A stretch of DNA of 64,000 nt. It comes from Apostichopus japonicus. Taxonomy: Eukaryota; Echinodermata; Holothuroidea; Aspidochirotida; Stichopodidae. The notes under the pieces are model-generated. The model had not been told where the DNA came from. It worked only from the letters and a program-made list of their open reading frames with translations, and did no database searches. This document shows positions 35,800 to 49,100 of the stretch, one piece after another; the stretch's first letter is position 1; the number at the start of each line of letters is the position of its first letter. The stretch spans positions 36,884,898 through 36,948,897 of the forward strand of contig NC_092577.1 in assembly GCF_037975245.1 (NCBI RefSeq), read 5' to 3'. The translations under genes were made by a program, and so were the position numbers.

Positions 35800-37130
35800 A
35801 GTATAACACAAGCTTAGTTTCCAGTAGAAGCCATCTATACACACACAACCTTTCATCGTTAATTCTTTGGAGGTGGTGGGAGTAGGGGGGGGGGCGGTGG
35901 TCAGTGAGATAATCTGAAATTTTCAAACTGTTGCCATATCTTTTGTTTTCTTCAAATTTTAGAAGAGATAAGAACCTAGCTGCGAATGGGGTTTACTGTT
36001 TTACATTTGTGGGTTGTAAAATTTGCCTGTATGAGATCAACTTTTCATTTTAATAAATAAACTCGTAATTCTTCAATGGATTTAGCCCTCATACGATTAA
36101 ATTCTATGTGAGTTTGAATGGTGTACATTATTTGTTAATGTCACACAGCTTGTAGCGAGTGCCAAGGTCAGAACTGTACCGCATACAATGCAAAAAATAT
36201 GCCATCACGGGAATACCAATGTTAAGTAGGAGACTGCAAATTTAATTCTCTTATTGGCGATAATATTTTTTTGCTATGAATGCTATAAAAAAGATGCCTT
36301 TTAGACTATTTTCTTAAATCGATGATATCGTCCATATTTTGTTGATGGCAATAAATAATCCTCTCACACTCTTGCCCAGTTCTGTCTCCCCTACCCCGCC
36401 CTCTAGCGGTAATTTAGTAACGGCTAAGATATACTCCACCTCCTCTCCCTAACTGCAAAATGAAACATTCGATCATCATCTAGCTACTTGCCCATGTAAC
36501 ACTTTCTTTAGATAGAAGGCGGGAAGATGAAATTGAATGATCAGACAGGCACCCCCCCCCACCTACCCCCCCCCATCCCTTCGTCTTTTGACTCACTGTT
36601 TACGCCTCTACGAGATGCAATGAACGACTATACATGACACATTGAACAACAAAACGTTTAAATGTTAGTCCCACAAAAATGAGATACTACAGAGTTTGTT
36701 GAACTTGCCGTTAGCTTCCTGGTAATAAGACCATCGGAGCATTACTGACTAGTCCAATATATATGTATCTGTTGGGTAAAACGGTATAGCGCCATCTACA
36801 CTTGGCAGTGCCATCTCTATATATAATGGCTTTGCACTCACGTGTGTAGCGCCGTTTACCTCTACACTTCTTTGCATAGGCCAATGAAAAGGAAGACGAG
36901 AGTCGGGTGGGGGGGGGGGGGGAGGGGCGGGAGGGGTACTGTCGCTAACTTTTGAAATCAGAGTTGGAGTTCCACCCCTCTACTTTTCTATACTATTATA
37001 TAAGAATCAGTAAGATGCATTCTGGGATCATTCAGCGTGGACCTTCTGTAATGGCAAAACGAGTGGCATAGGCCTAGGTTTTATTTTGTATGTTACCTAA
37101 TCCTCCAATTATATTTGAGATTATACGTAA
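35800..37130. other. Intergenic, no gene seen
   Basis: Non-coding. Poly-C/poly-G tracts occur at 35886-35894, 36551-36574 and 36909-36922. Confidence 0.4.
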
Positions 37131-37138
37131 GCTATTGG

Positions 37139-38387
37139 CAGGGCCGTCTTAAGAGATCACCGGGCCCTGGGCCCGGCAATGGAGCGGGGCCCCTCAATCA
37201 AGTGAGTTCGAAAAAATTTGCGTGAAAAATTGTCATCCTTGACAAGCGCTCAAGCATAGACATGCCTGCATTTACCACCCCTCCCTATGTCGCGCATAAA
37301 GCATAAAACTTTAGCTGAATAACATACGTGATATATCTAAAAGCTGAAATACATTATAGAAGAGTAATCTTCCAGTTGCCCTCCATCCCTTCCCTAACAA
37401 TACTGGACTCACCATTTGTAACACCCTTGTGTTAAGTCTTTCAACTGAAAGGGGGTGTAGGCGGTTTTACACTATCTAACGCAACGTAATCGCCAAGAAC
37501 ATGAAGTATTTTTAAGGGAGGGCGCGAGGAACATGAACTTATAGCATACTCCTCATGGTGAAACATAATTGCACCTATTAGGTGAATTGAGTGTACTGTT
37601 AATAGTATGAGAGACTAGCGTAGGTTCTTATGACCAACTAGACCGGTTTCTGCTCTCAAACTTTATAGGAGGAGCTTCATCAGTAGTAGCCTTTGAATAT
37701 TTTATATTCGGCCTGGGCGTCTCGTTTTCAAAATGCATCTATTTTCTGTGCACGAGTTTTTATGGACTCATAGTGCAGCTATAAGAGCATCTAAAAGAGA
37801 TTCGTGTGAACCTTGAGAGTCAGCTGATTCTTCGTTAGTACGAAACCTTGAGTTAACAAGTAAATCTTTGAGATTTTGGGCCCTTTTGTAGGCTAGAATC
37901 GGTTCTTTTGGAAACAGTTTGGATAATTCCGCGTGTTGCGAGATTAAGTGCCAATGTTTCAAAGTGCTTTTTTCAAATGCGTGGTTTTGATATGGGGTGT
38001 ATAGGTGAGCTTGAACACAAGTGGTGGTCCATTTTGTTTAGGTTTGGTAGTGAGGTATTGCCCACGGTTTTCAAATTTTATGCCTTTTCGTGGCTGAGGC
38101 AATATCCTCTTTCTTATTGTGACGGAGTAACAGTTTCTCTGTGTTAGCCTTCGGGGGATTGAATATTCCAGGGTTGCCAACTCAGATTCGAATCTTTAAT
38201 GTCAAACTCTCAAGTGTTTCACCAACTCTCGTCACAAGTTGTCAAGTATCGAATTCAATCAGGCATAATGGCCCATTCAATAAGTTTTCCTCCCATATTA
38301 AGACATGGGGTTACTACGATTGCGGGGCCCCTGACATCGCGGGCCCTGGGCCAGTGCCCAGTGGGCCCATGCGTTAAGACGGCCCTG
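37139..38387. mobile_element. 1.25-kb hAT-like element carrying a retroelement piece
   Basis: Terminal inverted repeats CAGGGCCGTCTTAA, flanked by 8-bp GCTATTGG (37131-37138 and 38388-38395). No hAT transposase is seen. Its inner part holds a minus-strand coding remnant at 37768-38180. Confidence 0.9.
37768..38180 (-). pseudogene. Penelope-like (or related) retroelement C-terminal remnant
   Basis: Two minus-strand open stretches overlap with a one-base shift near 37962: LTYTPHIKTTHLKKAL, then KHWHLISQHAELSKLFPKEP and ILAYKRAQNLKDLLVNSRF. The KHWxLI...LFPxxPxLAYKRxxNLKDLLV pattern is the conserved block between reverse transcriptase and GIY-YIG in Penelope-like and some other retroelements. 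A stop at 37768 and the frameshift make it non-functional. Confidence 0.6.
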
Positions 38388-38848
38388 GCTATTGGGATTG
38401 CGAACTGTAGGAAAGCTTTTCTATAAAGTATGGTAAATGAGCTTCTTAAAATAGTGCTTACGAGCCTTACGTAAAGCACCTGTTTAGCACGTTTTTGCAT
38501 ATTTAGAATACTGCAACGGGAACTGCTGAACAAAATTCTTACTTTTTATCTTGTACTTTCAACTGTTCTAAAAACTTCCTGAGGTCTGACTTTTGTCAAA
38601 CTATCGATTTATTTATCATCTCAAAAATACAAAAATACGCAAAATGCATTGAGGTTTCGATGACTTCAGTGCACTAGAAGTCTGCTTGTTAGTAAATCCA
38701 GAACTAGCTGTTACAATAGAAATGGTCCGAACCACCATTCTGATACAATAACACTATGGCATGTTCAACACAGGTCAGTATACTGTAGGTGGCTATACAC
38801 ACCTCCACCAAAAACAATAGGGGTATTGTACTCAATGTTATGCCCTTA

Positions 38849-39210
38849 CCGAAATCCCAGATCTGGCTTTATATCTGGTTTAATCTGGCCATATCAAGCC
38901 TTTATCTGGCCATATAAAGCCAAATATAATTGGATATAGAGTCAATCCAGATATGCAGATAAAGTTTTATCTGGCCATATAACTGAATTATCTGGATTTT
39001 CTTTATATCAACCAGATAAAGTTGTATTTGGCCCTGATATGGATGGCAACAAAATTTGCAAGATCAAATTTTATATGGGCCACATAAAACTTCATTTTAT
39101 ATCAAGTTATATCTGCCCATTTTTTATCTGGCCAGATATAAATTCCAGATCTGGACCAGATTGAAAGTCCAGATCTGGATTTTATATCTGGCCCAGATCT
39201 GGGATTTCGG
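38849..39210. mobile_element. Palindromic MITE with TTA flanks
   Basis: Terminal inverted repeats CCGAAATCCCAGATCTGG between TTA duplications (38846-38848, 39211-39213). The interior is built from many copies of TATCTGGC/GCCAGATA in both directions. A TTA target site fits PIF/Harbinger; a TA site (Tc1/mariner) cannot be excluded. It sits inside the dispersed repeat seen again at 41.8-42.2 kb. Confidence 0.85.
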
Positions 39211-40157
39211 TTAGGGTGAATCCACACCCCAAGTATTATAGGTATCCACGATGTCAATCGTTATATCTCATGTAGAAGGGTTTTCAGAGTTTGACCTCTG
39301 GTGACCTCAAAGGAGATTTGACCTCACAAGCAACAGGATTCTTGTACTCAATATGGCAAATCAATATAAAATGTATGAAAAGTATTCATGATTTCTACCA
39401 TGAGAAATCATGTTTTCAAAGGTTTTCAGGCCTCAACAAATATTTTTAAAAAGTACTCGCTTTTAGACGACCGTGACTAAAAGTCTACTCGCCAAATTTC
39501 ACTCGCCACTAGGCCTATGATTGTTGTTCAAGTCTCCAAAGTACACATCTTCAACATCAATACTTTCTATGAACAAAGGTTAGGCAGTTAGGCAATTACA
39601 TGGTGCCAAGTAATTGCGCATTGGAAAGTCATGCTTCTTTGCAGTATGAAATTTAAAAAAAAAATCCACCAAAAGTAAGTGTTGAACAAAGTAAGACATG
39701 TCGAATTTTGAATAAGCAGCTAGGCCTACTGTAATGACTTAAACAATTAGAAGTAAAACATCTGTATAAACACCTACGACGATAGCTTGGCTTCTGTTAC
39801 ATGATGGCTCCTATATTACTAGGTATAAACATTATACAGTAGCTAAGTGTGCGCGAGTCCTAAGCCTATGCAGTACCGTACTGTAACTTTGAACCGCTAC
39901 TCGATTAGCGCGAATTCTTACATGTGCCCCGTTATTTATATCGTCTTTTAGCTGCAGATTGATGCGCAAAAAATATCGCTATTACTCCATTACACTGCCT
40001 AAATCAAAGCGATCTTTTACGCACTGAAAATCTGAGGTTGTAAGAGCATCTTCCAAAAATCCTAGTAGCAACAACAGCAAACTTGTCTCAAAACTACTTA
40101 AATTGTTCTATACTTTGCGAATTATGACTGATAGCCAGTAGGAAAATGTCTTAATAA

Positions 40158-41009
40158 CAAGGGCGTAGGAACCGGGGGGCTGGGGCGCCAGCCCCCCCAG
40201 TGAAAAATATGGAGGGGCGGAAGTATCATTCCGCCCCCCCCCCCCCGCTTCGCAAGTCAGAAAACCCCTTTTTCATTTCCAAATGAGGAAAAAATCTCAT
40301 TTGGAGCCAGGGGCGTAGCGAAGGAGTTTTTGTTGTTGGGGGGTGTGGAGAATTTGATTTGCCGACGGATCTGGAAGTGGTGACTGAAATGGGGGAGGGG
40401 TCTAAGGGCAGGGGTGTCCCCCTCCCCCCTTTGGAAAATTTTGAGTTTTGAAACCTCCTTAGATGCAATCTGGTGCATATTTTAAGTCAAATTTGATTTG
40501 CCGACGGATCTGGAAGTGGTTACTGAAATGGGGGAGGGGTCTAAGGGTAGGGAGTCTACCCCTCCCCTTTGGAAAATTTTTAGTTTTGAAACGTCCTTAG
40601 ATGCAATCTGGTGCATATTTTAAGTCAAATTTGGCACGGAAGAAGCTCCCGTTCTCCTTTTCTCCATTCAGCTTTCCTTCTTTCTTCCCCTTCCGCTCTC
40701 TTCACCTTTTCTCCTTTTGCCGACAGTCCCAAAATTTGCCGACAGCGACCAAATTATTGGGGGGTGTGACACCCCCCCACACCCCCCCCCCGCTCGCTAC
40801 GCCCCTGTTTGGAGCACCAAATTGCATCTAAGGCCAGGTGAAAATGCAAAATTATATACAAAATGAAGTGGGTGGGTTGAAGTGTGCTATATTGCACCAA
40901 ATTGCAACTGAGGCCACCTGGAAATGCAAAAAAAAATCCCCTTAGACCCCTCCCCCAGGCCGGCCATCAGTCTTCAGCCCCCACTCAAAAGTACCTTCCT
41001 ACGCCACTG
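40158..41009. mobile_element. Non-autonomous hAT-like element, copy 2 (interrupted)
   Basis: Same family as 29930-30308, with the same terminal sequences, flanked by perfect 8-bp CTTAATAA (40150-40157 and 41010-41017). A second element (40308-40807) is nested inside. Confidence 0.88.
40308..40807. mobile_element. Nested 500-bp hAT-like element
   Basis: Perfect 14-bp terminal inverted repeats CAGGGGCGTAGCGA and 8-bp duplications TTTGGAGC (40300-40307, 40808-40815). Removing it and one duplication restores the order seen in copy 1. It holds an internal tandem repeat of about 130 bp (TTGATTTGCCGACGGATCTG, twice). Confidence 0.92.
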
Positions 41010-41087
41010 CTTAATAAATAATTAAGAAGATGTTTTGCCATCTTAAGTGTATTAGTATTGACTGGTATTCTTCACGTTGTTGTGTTA

Positions 41088-41185
41088 ACGAATCCTAACC
41101 CTAACCCCTCAACTCGAACCCTAAATCCTGACCCTAACTCTTAACCATATCCGTAACTCTTAACCCTAACCCTAATTCTACCCAA
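41088..41185. repeat. Degenerate interstitial telomere-like CCCTAA repeats
   Basis: About 100 bp of CCTAACCCTAACCCC and diverged hexamers (CCCTAAATCCTGACCCTAAC). It resembles the metazoan TTAGGG telomere repeat, internal and decayed. Confidence 0.7.
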
Positions 41186-41739
41186 CCGTTGCTGGCATAA
41201 ACAACATAAAATTGCTCACAGGCCTAGCCAGGGTTGTTCAAGTTGTCCCATAATCATAAACGTGACGAAAGTCGAACGTTAATTGGCCTAGCTATGCTGA
41301 AACTGGTGGAAGAGACTACACAAATTGAGATCAACAGCCGATCCAGACAAAAGCTCGTGAACTCACTGTCAAACTAAAACCGTTTTACACAATTATTTCG
41401 CATTGAGATTGGTCAAAGTAAAAAATCTTACTAGACGAACTATTAATTGTTTCATAAACGCTGCCTGATCACAACGAAACTACATCCAACCTGAAAATAC
41501 AACGGAAAACGTCCAATAGAACCACTGTGCTACAAAGACAAAATATACCCTTTGGCACGCAAAGTAAGGCTTCCGAGCGGCACGTTGAAGCCAATGCAAA
41601 TATGTTCGAGTTAAGTTTTGAGTTTTAGATTCTACGGATGCCCATAAGCTCATCTCCAATTGCCAATAGCCTCCTATTCGTATGAGGATTAACGCACACG
41701 TTATCTGATGGCTGGTCGGTGTGTTACGGTAGTTTAAAA

Positions 41740-42215
41740 AACAAGGTTTCTAGATTTTGTCGTCTTGTGGCTCCAAATGACCTTTGACCTCAATAAAATC
41801 TTGTACTGAACGTGTCACAACTATGCACTAAATATGAGATTCGTCCAACCTTCCCTTCTTGAGTTATCGTGTTTACAAGGTTTTCACAATTTCACCTCTA
41901 GTGACCCCAAATGGACTTCGACCTCCACCAAAAACAATAGGGATTTTGAAATCAATGTGGCACTCCTTCACACGAAACACGAGATTTACCCAAGCTTTCC
42001 TTCTTGATATATCGTGTTTACAAGTTTACACAATTTGACCCCTGGTGACCCAAACTGATCTTTGACCTCCTCAAAAAACCAGTGGATTTCAAGTGCTTGC
42101 ACAAATGCAAAGCTTCCTATCTATCACATACAAAGTTCATCGCCAAGCATTACTTTTGGAGTCTGTGTGTTTACAGGCTGTTCAGACCTCAAATGACCTT
42201 TGAACTCTGTATGGA
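41740..42215. repeat. Dispersed TGACCTTTGACC repeat in ~130-150-bp units
   Basis: Three to four degenerate units share GTTTACAAGGTTTTCACAA, GTGACCCCAAATG, GACCTCCACCAAAAACAATA and CTTTCCTTCTTGA. Related pieces lie at 38795-38845 and 39214-39440. An exact TGACCTTTGACCT is at 41778-41790. Confidence 0.8.
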
Positions 42216-42637
42216 TAAAATGACGAAAGCAGCAGGTGTACTGTTAAACATGAAGAAGATGCACGTAGCATGGGTTTCATCTCTGTGGTGGTGGTGGTGT
42301 GGGGCTGGGCCCACTGACTGTAACGTAAACCAAGGAATGCATACAATAAATATGTTTTTTTTTTTAAATTTTTATTTTTCATCATTTTGTTCACAAGGCT
42401 AAATTATTTCTAAGAGTTCTTGAAGAAAAGAGAAATGATGAAATATTCGGTTACTTGTTACAAAATGTACAAAATTTCAAGTTGGTTAACCGTTAACTGT
42501 ACATCATTACAAAACCTGTCAGAAAATGGGACGTTCCAATGTTTTTGCTAGAGTAATGCTATAAAATATTTACTGTTCTCGTTCTTGAAGACAAAACAAA
42601 GAGAAATAAAGAAAAGGAAAAGATAATTAGCGTAAAA

Positions 42638-42866
42638 GAATTAATATAACCAAACAGATCTTCCATATGATGTCCCTCCCCCCCCCCCCTACACGACTCA
42701 AAAACAAAGAATTAATATAACCAAACAGATCTTCCATATGATGTCCCTCCCCCCCCCCCCTACACGACTCAAAAACAAAGAATTAATATAACCAAACAGA
42801 TCTTCCATATGATGTCTTTCAAACATGATAATAGCAATCCCCCCCCCCCCTACACGACTCAAAAAC
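42638..42866. repeat. 71-bp unit, three copies
   Basis: Units begin at about 42638, 42709 and 42780. Each contains AATTAATATAACCAAACAG and a C tract, then TACACGACTCAAAAACA. The third copy has an insertion before the C tract. Confidence 0.93.
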
Positions 42867-44263
42867 AGGAATTAAATAATAAGTTCAAGTTTGGAATATT
42901 GATAATATCTATCACATCATTAAAGCCTAAAATCTTGAAAAATAAAATATCTTCTTACTTTGAATGCCAAGGGCCTACAGTATCTCTTGTAAAATGTTAA
43001 CCTTTTAAATTCACAGAAAAAGAAAGCTTGGAGCTATTAAAGATTTCTTACAAATGAAAATTCTCAAATTAAAACTAATTTTTCTTCTTTTGATATCATC
43101 TACTTTGTTAAACAAATCAAGGACCAGGCCCCACAGAACACTCTAGAAAACTTTTTTCTTTGATTTTTTTATTTGGGTAAATCAATGAATTTATTATATT
43201 CAGAGCATTAATTCATTATGACCATGTTATGAATATTCAATGTCATTGAAAAATACAAAATATGTTGAATAAAATAGAAACTGGTTTAGACAAAATGGAT
43301 ACATAATGTAGGCCTGCTGAGGAAAACATCTTTTTAATGTACAAAATTCCCACTAATTACATTGTTGCATTGTCGTGCATTTAGAATGAAATAGGAATCT
43401 TTGAGCAAGTCTTATGTTTTTATGTTACTGTTATTGTTTATGTAAACACACTGAAAGGTAACCGTGAACAACAAAACAAACAGCAGCATTTATGTATTTA
43501 AAACAAAAAGGTATTTATTTTTTTTTTTTAACATAAACATTCCCCTAAAATATTTACACAGTCAAAGTCTGGACACAAAAACCAAAACAACAAATTAACA
43601 CAAAAGATTGGTGGAAATTACTAATTCAAACATCATATTCTTTCCAAAAACACTTTCAATAGCTATGAAATGACATTCCATTGACAGTTGTACTTAATTT
43701 CTACCTATTATGCCACTAAATTAGTAGATTATACAATGGTGCTTGCTTCCTGAAAGTTTTGTAAAATAAAACTTTAAATTTACTGTTTAACTATAAAAAG
43801 ACACATTCCATGCTTCTTCTCAACTTCCATACACCTGACATAAATCTCTTTTGTAAACATGATTGTGCCAATTGAATATTCACAATTCAGCTCATGAATA
43901 TTTACATATTCACACATTATCAATATTCATACTGCAAGTTCCTACCTAAATATTCCTAACTGGTTATCAATTGCTTCTATTGCAGTAGCTTAATAATGAA
44001 AATTAACAGCAATTACTTTGCAGGGACAAAAAGAGTTGCTTATAACAACACCAAAATAATAATAATAACAACATCTCTGTATTTACACTTTTTACATTAT
44101 CAAAACACAGAAAATTATCCAAAGTTTTGCAGCTGTATTTTGCATTTCTGTGTGCCATTCCATATTAAAGCTCTTATCAATGTTACTGTCGAAACAACTG
44201 TTCTAACTTGTCATTTAGAAAACAAGTAATACTTATAATTGAGAGAACAGATTAAATCCCATA

Positions 44264-45044
44264 ATGCCACTTTGATACCATAACAGATCACCTAAAATCC
44301 ATACATGCCCTTATCCCAAATATCCTCTCTCTCTTAAGGGAGGAGGGAGGGAGGAAATATGTCCTTAATAAAACTGAAACATTCAGTTCTAAACCAATTT
44401 ATCCATAAAAGTAATTGTGCAACTGCATTTGATACCATAACAGATCACATACCTCCTAGCAGCTCTTCAACAAAATAACATTTTTATTAAAGGTTGTAAA
44501 TGAAGAAATAAAGAGGTATTTAAAAGGCTTCAAACATGAAAATAAAGATTTTAACCAAAATGAAGTTACTTTGTAACATACTCACCATCTATGCCCATAT
44601 TTACATCATCTATGGCCCTTATTTAAAATACCTGACTTACATTAACTGTTGTTTGTGAGTCTGGTTTGTATCACTGCATGAATCATGCATGGCTGTCCAC
44701 AAAAACTTAATGCCAATGGTTAAGCATGACTGAATACAATATTTCTACTCTAAGCTAAATCTTAAAAAAAAATTTAAACTTAAATTAAAAATTAAGGTTT
44801 TTATAGGTTTTAAAGAGTATTTTTGAAAAATAAAGAGCCTTCTATGAAATAGAGGTTTTTTTAAAGGTTTTAAAGGTTTTGCTGGGAGTTCACCTTATAC
44901 CCCTCTATGCCCTAATCCCACATATCCTCTCTCTTAAAGGGAGAAGGGAGGCTCTCTCTTAAGGGGAGGAGGGAGGAAATGCCCATACAAAAACTGAAAC
45001 ATTCAGTTCTAAATCAATTTATCCATAAAAGTAATTGTGCAAAC
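44264..45044. repeat. Local segmental duplications
   Basis: AACTGAAACATTCAGTTCTAA, CAATTTATCCATAAAAG and TAATTGTGCAA occur at 44372-44422 and again at 44991-45041. GATACCATAACAGATCAC occurs at 44273 and about 44430. Confidence 0.85.
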
Positions 45045-45919
45045 TATTTTGGGCAGGCAGTAAACTTCTTTGAATACTTACACAATGAATGAGTACAAGA
45101 ACCCTTCTACAACTTTGATGAGGTTTCTTAATTATCAACTTTCTCATCAACAAAAATTGACTATTGCTGTTATATACATACCTTAAATGTGATACTGGCA
45201 ACAAATATTTATGACATTCATTTGAATTGTTTGGGAAAGAACCCCATCTCCAGATTCACTTCCCAATTATACACTGAGATGATGAAACGTTTCAAAGCAT
45301 GACCAATTAACTCAGTACAAGTCAACATTCCTGACTCTCCATGAACCTTCTTGATTTGTTTTCCAAGAAATCATTTTCATTTAAAACTTCCTTCACTTCA
45401 ATTCTGATAGGCCCCCTTTAAGTAAACTTTGATGAGATGCCAGCACTACGTTTACAAATATATCCAGAAATCTCTCTCTCCAATCAACTTTTCATCTTTT
45501 TAAGAGAAATCACACTTCTCAGCCATCATTTCATACATCAGTTTTTCCAATAAGCTTACAGTACATCCAAGAATGCTTTCAGAAAAATTCTCTAACCAAT
45601 ACTATTATACTTTGTTCTCACACTTTTCAGCCACAACTACTGACTTCTTTTACTTCCAATGAATAAAATCCAGACAACCTGTGTTTCACAATTTCAATAA
45701 GCTGCATCACTTAGGCCCAATTTAACTTCCACAAATAGTAGGCTAGAAACCTCTCTCCAATAATAACCCTTCAATCACACGATGAGATATTACCAATTTC
45801 AAATCACATCATGTAAACACAAAACCACATATAAATTCAAAATAATGTCAGTTGCTATTCAAGGCATCTTCTTCTTTCCCATCATTTCATCTTATCTTTA
45901 ACAAGTTTCTTACATTTCT

Positions 45920-46144
45920 TCAAACAAATCTAACACAAGCCTTCTTCCATTTGCATTGCGTGCACCAAAGTCTCCTGTTCTCCATACCATATACCTTACG
46001 GCACTTTCGGCCCTCTGCGTGAATCTTGGTGCTACAAGTCAAACCTGCAAGTTGGAGTTGTGCCTTAGTCGGTGGACTTGCCACATGGCTCAATTTTGGT
46101 TCTTGCACAAACTGAGATCTTGGAAATTCTTCCGATTCAAATTT
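45920..46144 (-). CDS. C-clamp factor exon 8: C-clamp and stop
   Basis: The acceptor chosen is TTTAACAACAG at 46145, keeping [11 protein letters not shown] in frame; a second AG at about 46115 is also possible. It ends with [20 protein letters not shown] and [10 protein letters not shown], then TGA. Confidence 0.92.
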   Translation of the reverse strand, partial: KFESEEFPRSQFVQEPKLSHVASPPTKAQLQLAGLTCSTKIHAEGRKCRKVYGMENRRLWCTQCKWKKACVRFV

Positions 46145-49100
46145 CTGTTGTTAAAGATGGAAAAGGCTATGGTTACGTGTGCAGAACTATTTATGTGTAT
46201 GTATGCTTACAGTATGTGAGGTCTTGCATTACACAATACACTCACAAATATTTTAAGTTAGTTTTTTCTACCAATAACCCAATGTTGTAAATTGCCAAAA
46301 ACCCATAAAATATTTCAAAGTTGTTGTCACAAAACTGAGGTAAGAGCTGGTTGGTACCTAATATCCAAATGATGAATGTTACAAATAAAGGCTGTAAGTG
46401 AGATTCCTTACATGCAATTCTCCAAGGTATACGTACAGAAAGTATACAAATATAACCAAAATTATTTCATTTTTAGTTTCGATGATAATCGTAACCATTC
46501 AGTGCTTTTTGGAAGTTATTGCTGCCCTACCAAGTATAAGTTTGATTTATATAAAAGGAAACACTGGTTTGGAAACCGAGGAGGTAGGAGGTAGGCTTAG
46601 GGGGGAGGGAGGTAGACTAGAGGGTAGTTCAAAGGTCACATTACCTTACAACTTTTCTGATGAGTCGTACTTGGAATGGCCTTGAAGACTGAGGTATTGT
46701 TCAGTGAGTTGTGAGAAGAAGATCGATTCTGGGAAAGGAAGACAATAAAGAATTCTGAATAAAACTTCATGTTCTACAAAGATAAACAAACCAGAGCCCT
46801 AGGGGTATGACGATTCCTTGCTTACTGGAATATTAAAGTATTGTATGTCATCACCCATTCTCATAATATTTATGCCCACAATATACCAGCTATTAAACCA
46901 ACAATTGTATTCCAATTCCAAGTTTGGATACAATCTGATTTAATGTTGTGGACTTCTTGCAATTTTAAAATTTTGGTCCTTCCACCCAAAAATTGGGCCC
47001 AATAAAATATTTCTTCCTGGATGATCCCAAAAATATTTGGCCCAAACAATGAGGCTCAAAAATATATTAGCCCCCAAAAATTGAATGCAAAAAATGTATT
47101 GTTCTGGGATTCCATTTAAAGTGACCCAACTCTCTCTCTATCTATCTATCTATCAACTATTATAAATCAGACACATATAGAATTTAAGGAGGATGCTTTG
47201 GCCTAATTAATGAATGACTTACTGAATTGCATTTCAGTTGTTGCTCAGTGATCATGTTTGCTGGAAAGAATGCCTGAGATGAAATGTTTAGTGATGTCTC
47301 ACTGTTGTTGTGTGCATTTCCTGATGTAACAACCGCGTTACCGTTACTGTCTTGTTGGAAGGGGGGAGGAGACGAGGCCATCATACTTGCAAACGTGTCA
47401 GAAAATGCCTCCATCGTGGACTCCACCTCTGTATAGTAGAATTCTTCCTCATGGTCACTGAAATCATTTTCTTTCTTCCTACAGAAGAAAAGGATAAACT
47501 TGCAATGTTATACTTTTCATGAATGGTACAGAACAGGTTTTGGCCAAATATTCTTCAGCCTCTTCTTGTCATCAATTATAAACCATTCTTTTAAGCAAAC
47601 CACCACCAATTCTTTTTCCATGCAACTTCTATAATTTATTAATTGAAAACATCTTTTGTAATTTCTTTGCAATTAAACGAATCTATATAGTTGACAGATA
47701 ACCATTATTACTTCCTAAAAAAACAAACTAGCTGTTAAATATTTTGTTTTATATGTTTTGCAGTTTTCTTCATAACTACTGTACCTCCCCCAAAAAGTCT
47801 GGTCATCGATATAGAATGATATTTTTATCGTTATTAAACATATTTTGTTTGAAAACTGTAACAAATGTTACATTCTGAAAGAGTACCGCCTCCAACTACT
47901 AATCTGAATCCCACAACTCGCCAACATCTTTTTCTTTATAGATTTTTTGCTAAATGTCAATTTTTCAGCGCCTGGACAACAGTATCTTACAATTCTTTAA
48001 TATAATCAATGTCAGACATCTCTTATACAAGCAGATTCACAGCAGCCTACAAGTGCAAAGAGCAATAATGCGGATGGCTCAGATTGCCCTGAATAAGAGG
48101 CCAGCCAATAAAAACCCTGAGTTACAAATTTAAATCCAAGTTCACTGACAGGTCAAACATTTAGAATGGCAGGACTATTTAACTGTGGACAATTTGTTGA
48201 TTAAACTTCTGTTGACCCAGGCTCAGTATAAAGACACAGGAAGGGCATGATGGCTTTATCAATGGAATTGAAAAGAAGTAGGGATGTCTTTCTTGAAATA
48301 TTATTTTATTTTACAGCTTTTGTTCAAGGATGTCTTGATGGCTTCAGCAATAACAACGATGGCGATAATTGAGTAATATTTATTTTGTAGTTGGTAGCAG
48401 AGTGACACTATGAAAGCAAACAATTTGGCTGAATGGATCTATGATATACAGTCAATTTCATCAGCAGCTGGCAGTCTGAGTATTTAAATATCATAATTAA
48501 CAGCACCGGTGGTAAAGCAGTGCCTCAAATTTATCATCTTCAGAATTTCAAAGTTCAGGAAATTCAACACTGACAGAAGTTGCTGGCAAATAAATCGGAG
48601 ATTTTTAGAATATTTTAAAATTCATTTATAAATTTCTGGACCGGCTAGTAATGGCTTATTATCTTGGTTGTTTGAGTTCCCTAGAAACCCTGTTCCCATC
48701 TCTAGAATAAATATATGTATATATTTCTTTTTATCTTCAATAGGTGAAAAAACAACATCAAGCGAGCAGCACACGAAAACATCTGTTATACTCACTGAAT
48801 CCAAAGGATTATTTATCATCAAATCACATCAAAATATAAACTACCTTTCAGCTTGATACTAGTCAAACTTAATTGCAATAAGAGACATGCAATTACTTCA
48901 TTAGTAACAGTGAAAACAAAGGGAGTTGAAGGAGTACATTGTTTGCAAATTTAGAGAGTTGATAAGTGTTTACCCGAGGTGAAGGGTCCTAATATGCCTC
49001 TCAATGCCCTGTATCGTACATAACGTCTTGGTGCACCTCTGCCACGTACACTTGTAAAGCGTCTTTGAAGATACCTGCAGGGAACAACAATAATTGAATA

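Larger units (their letters stand above)
41018..45919 (-). other. Spacer and probable 3'UTR of the C-clamp gene
   Basis: From about 45919 leftward the DNA is AT-rich, with no exon on either strand. Part is likely the 3'UTR of the minus-strand C-clamp gene, whose end I cannot place. Local repeats: a 71-bp triplication (42638-42866) and a duplicated segment near 44270-45044. Confidence 0.4.
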
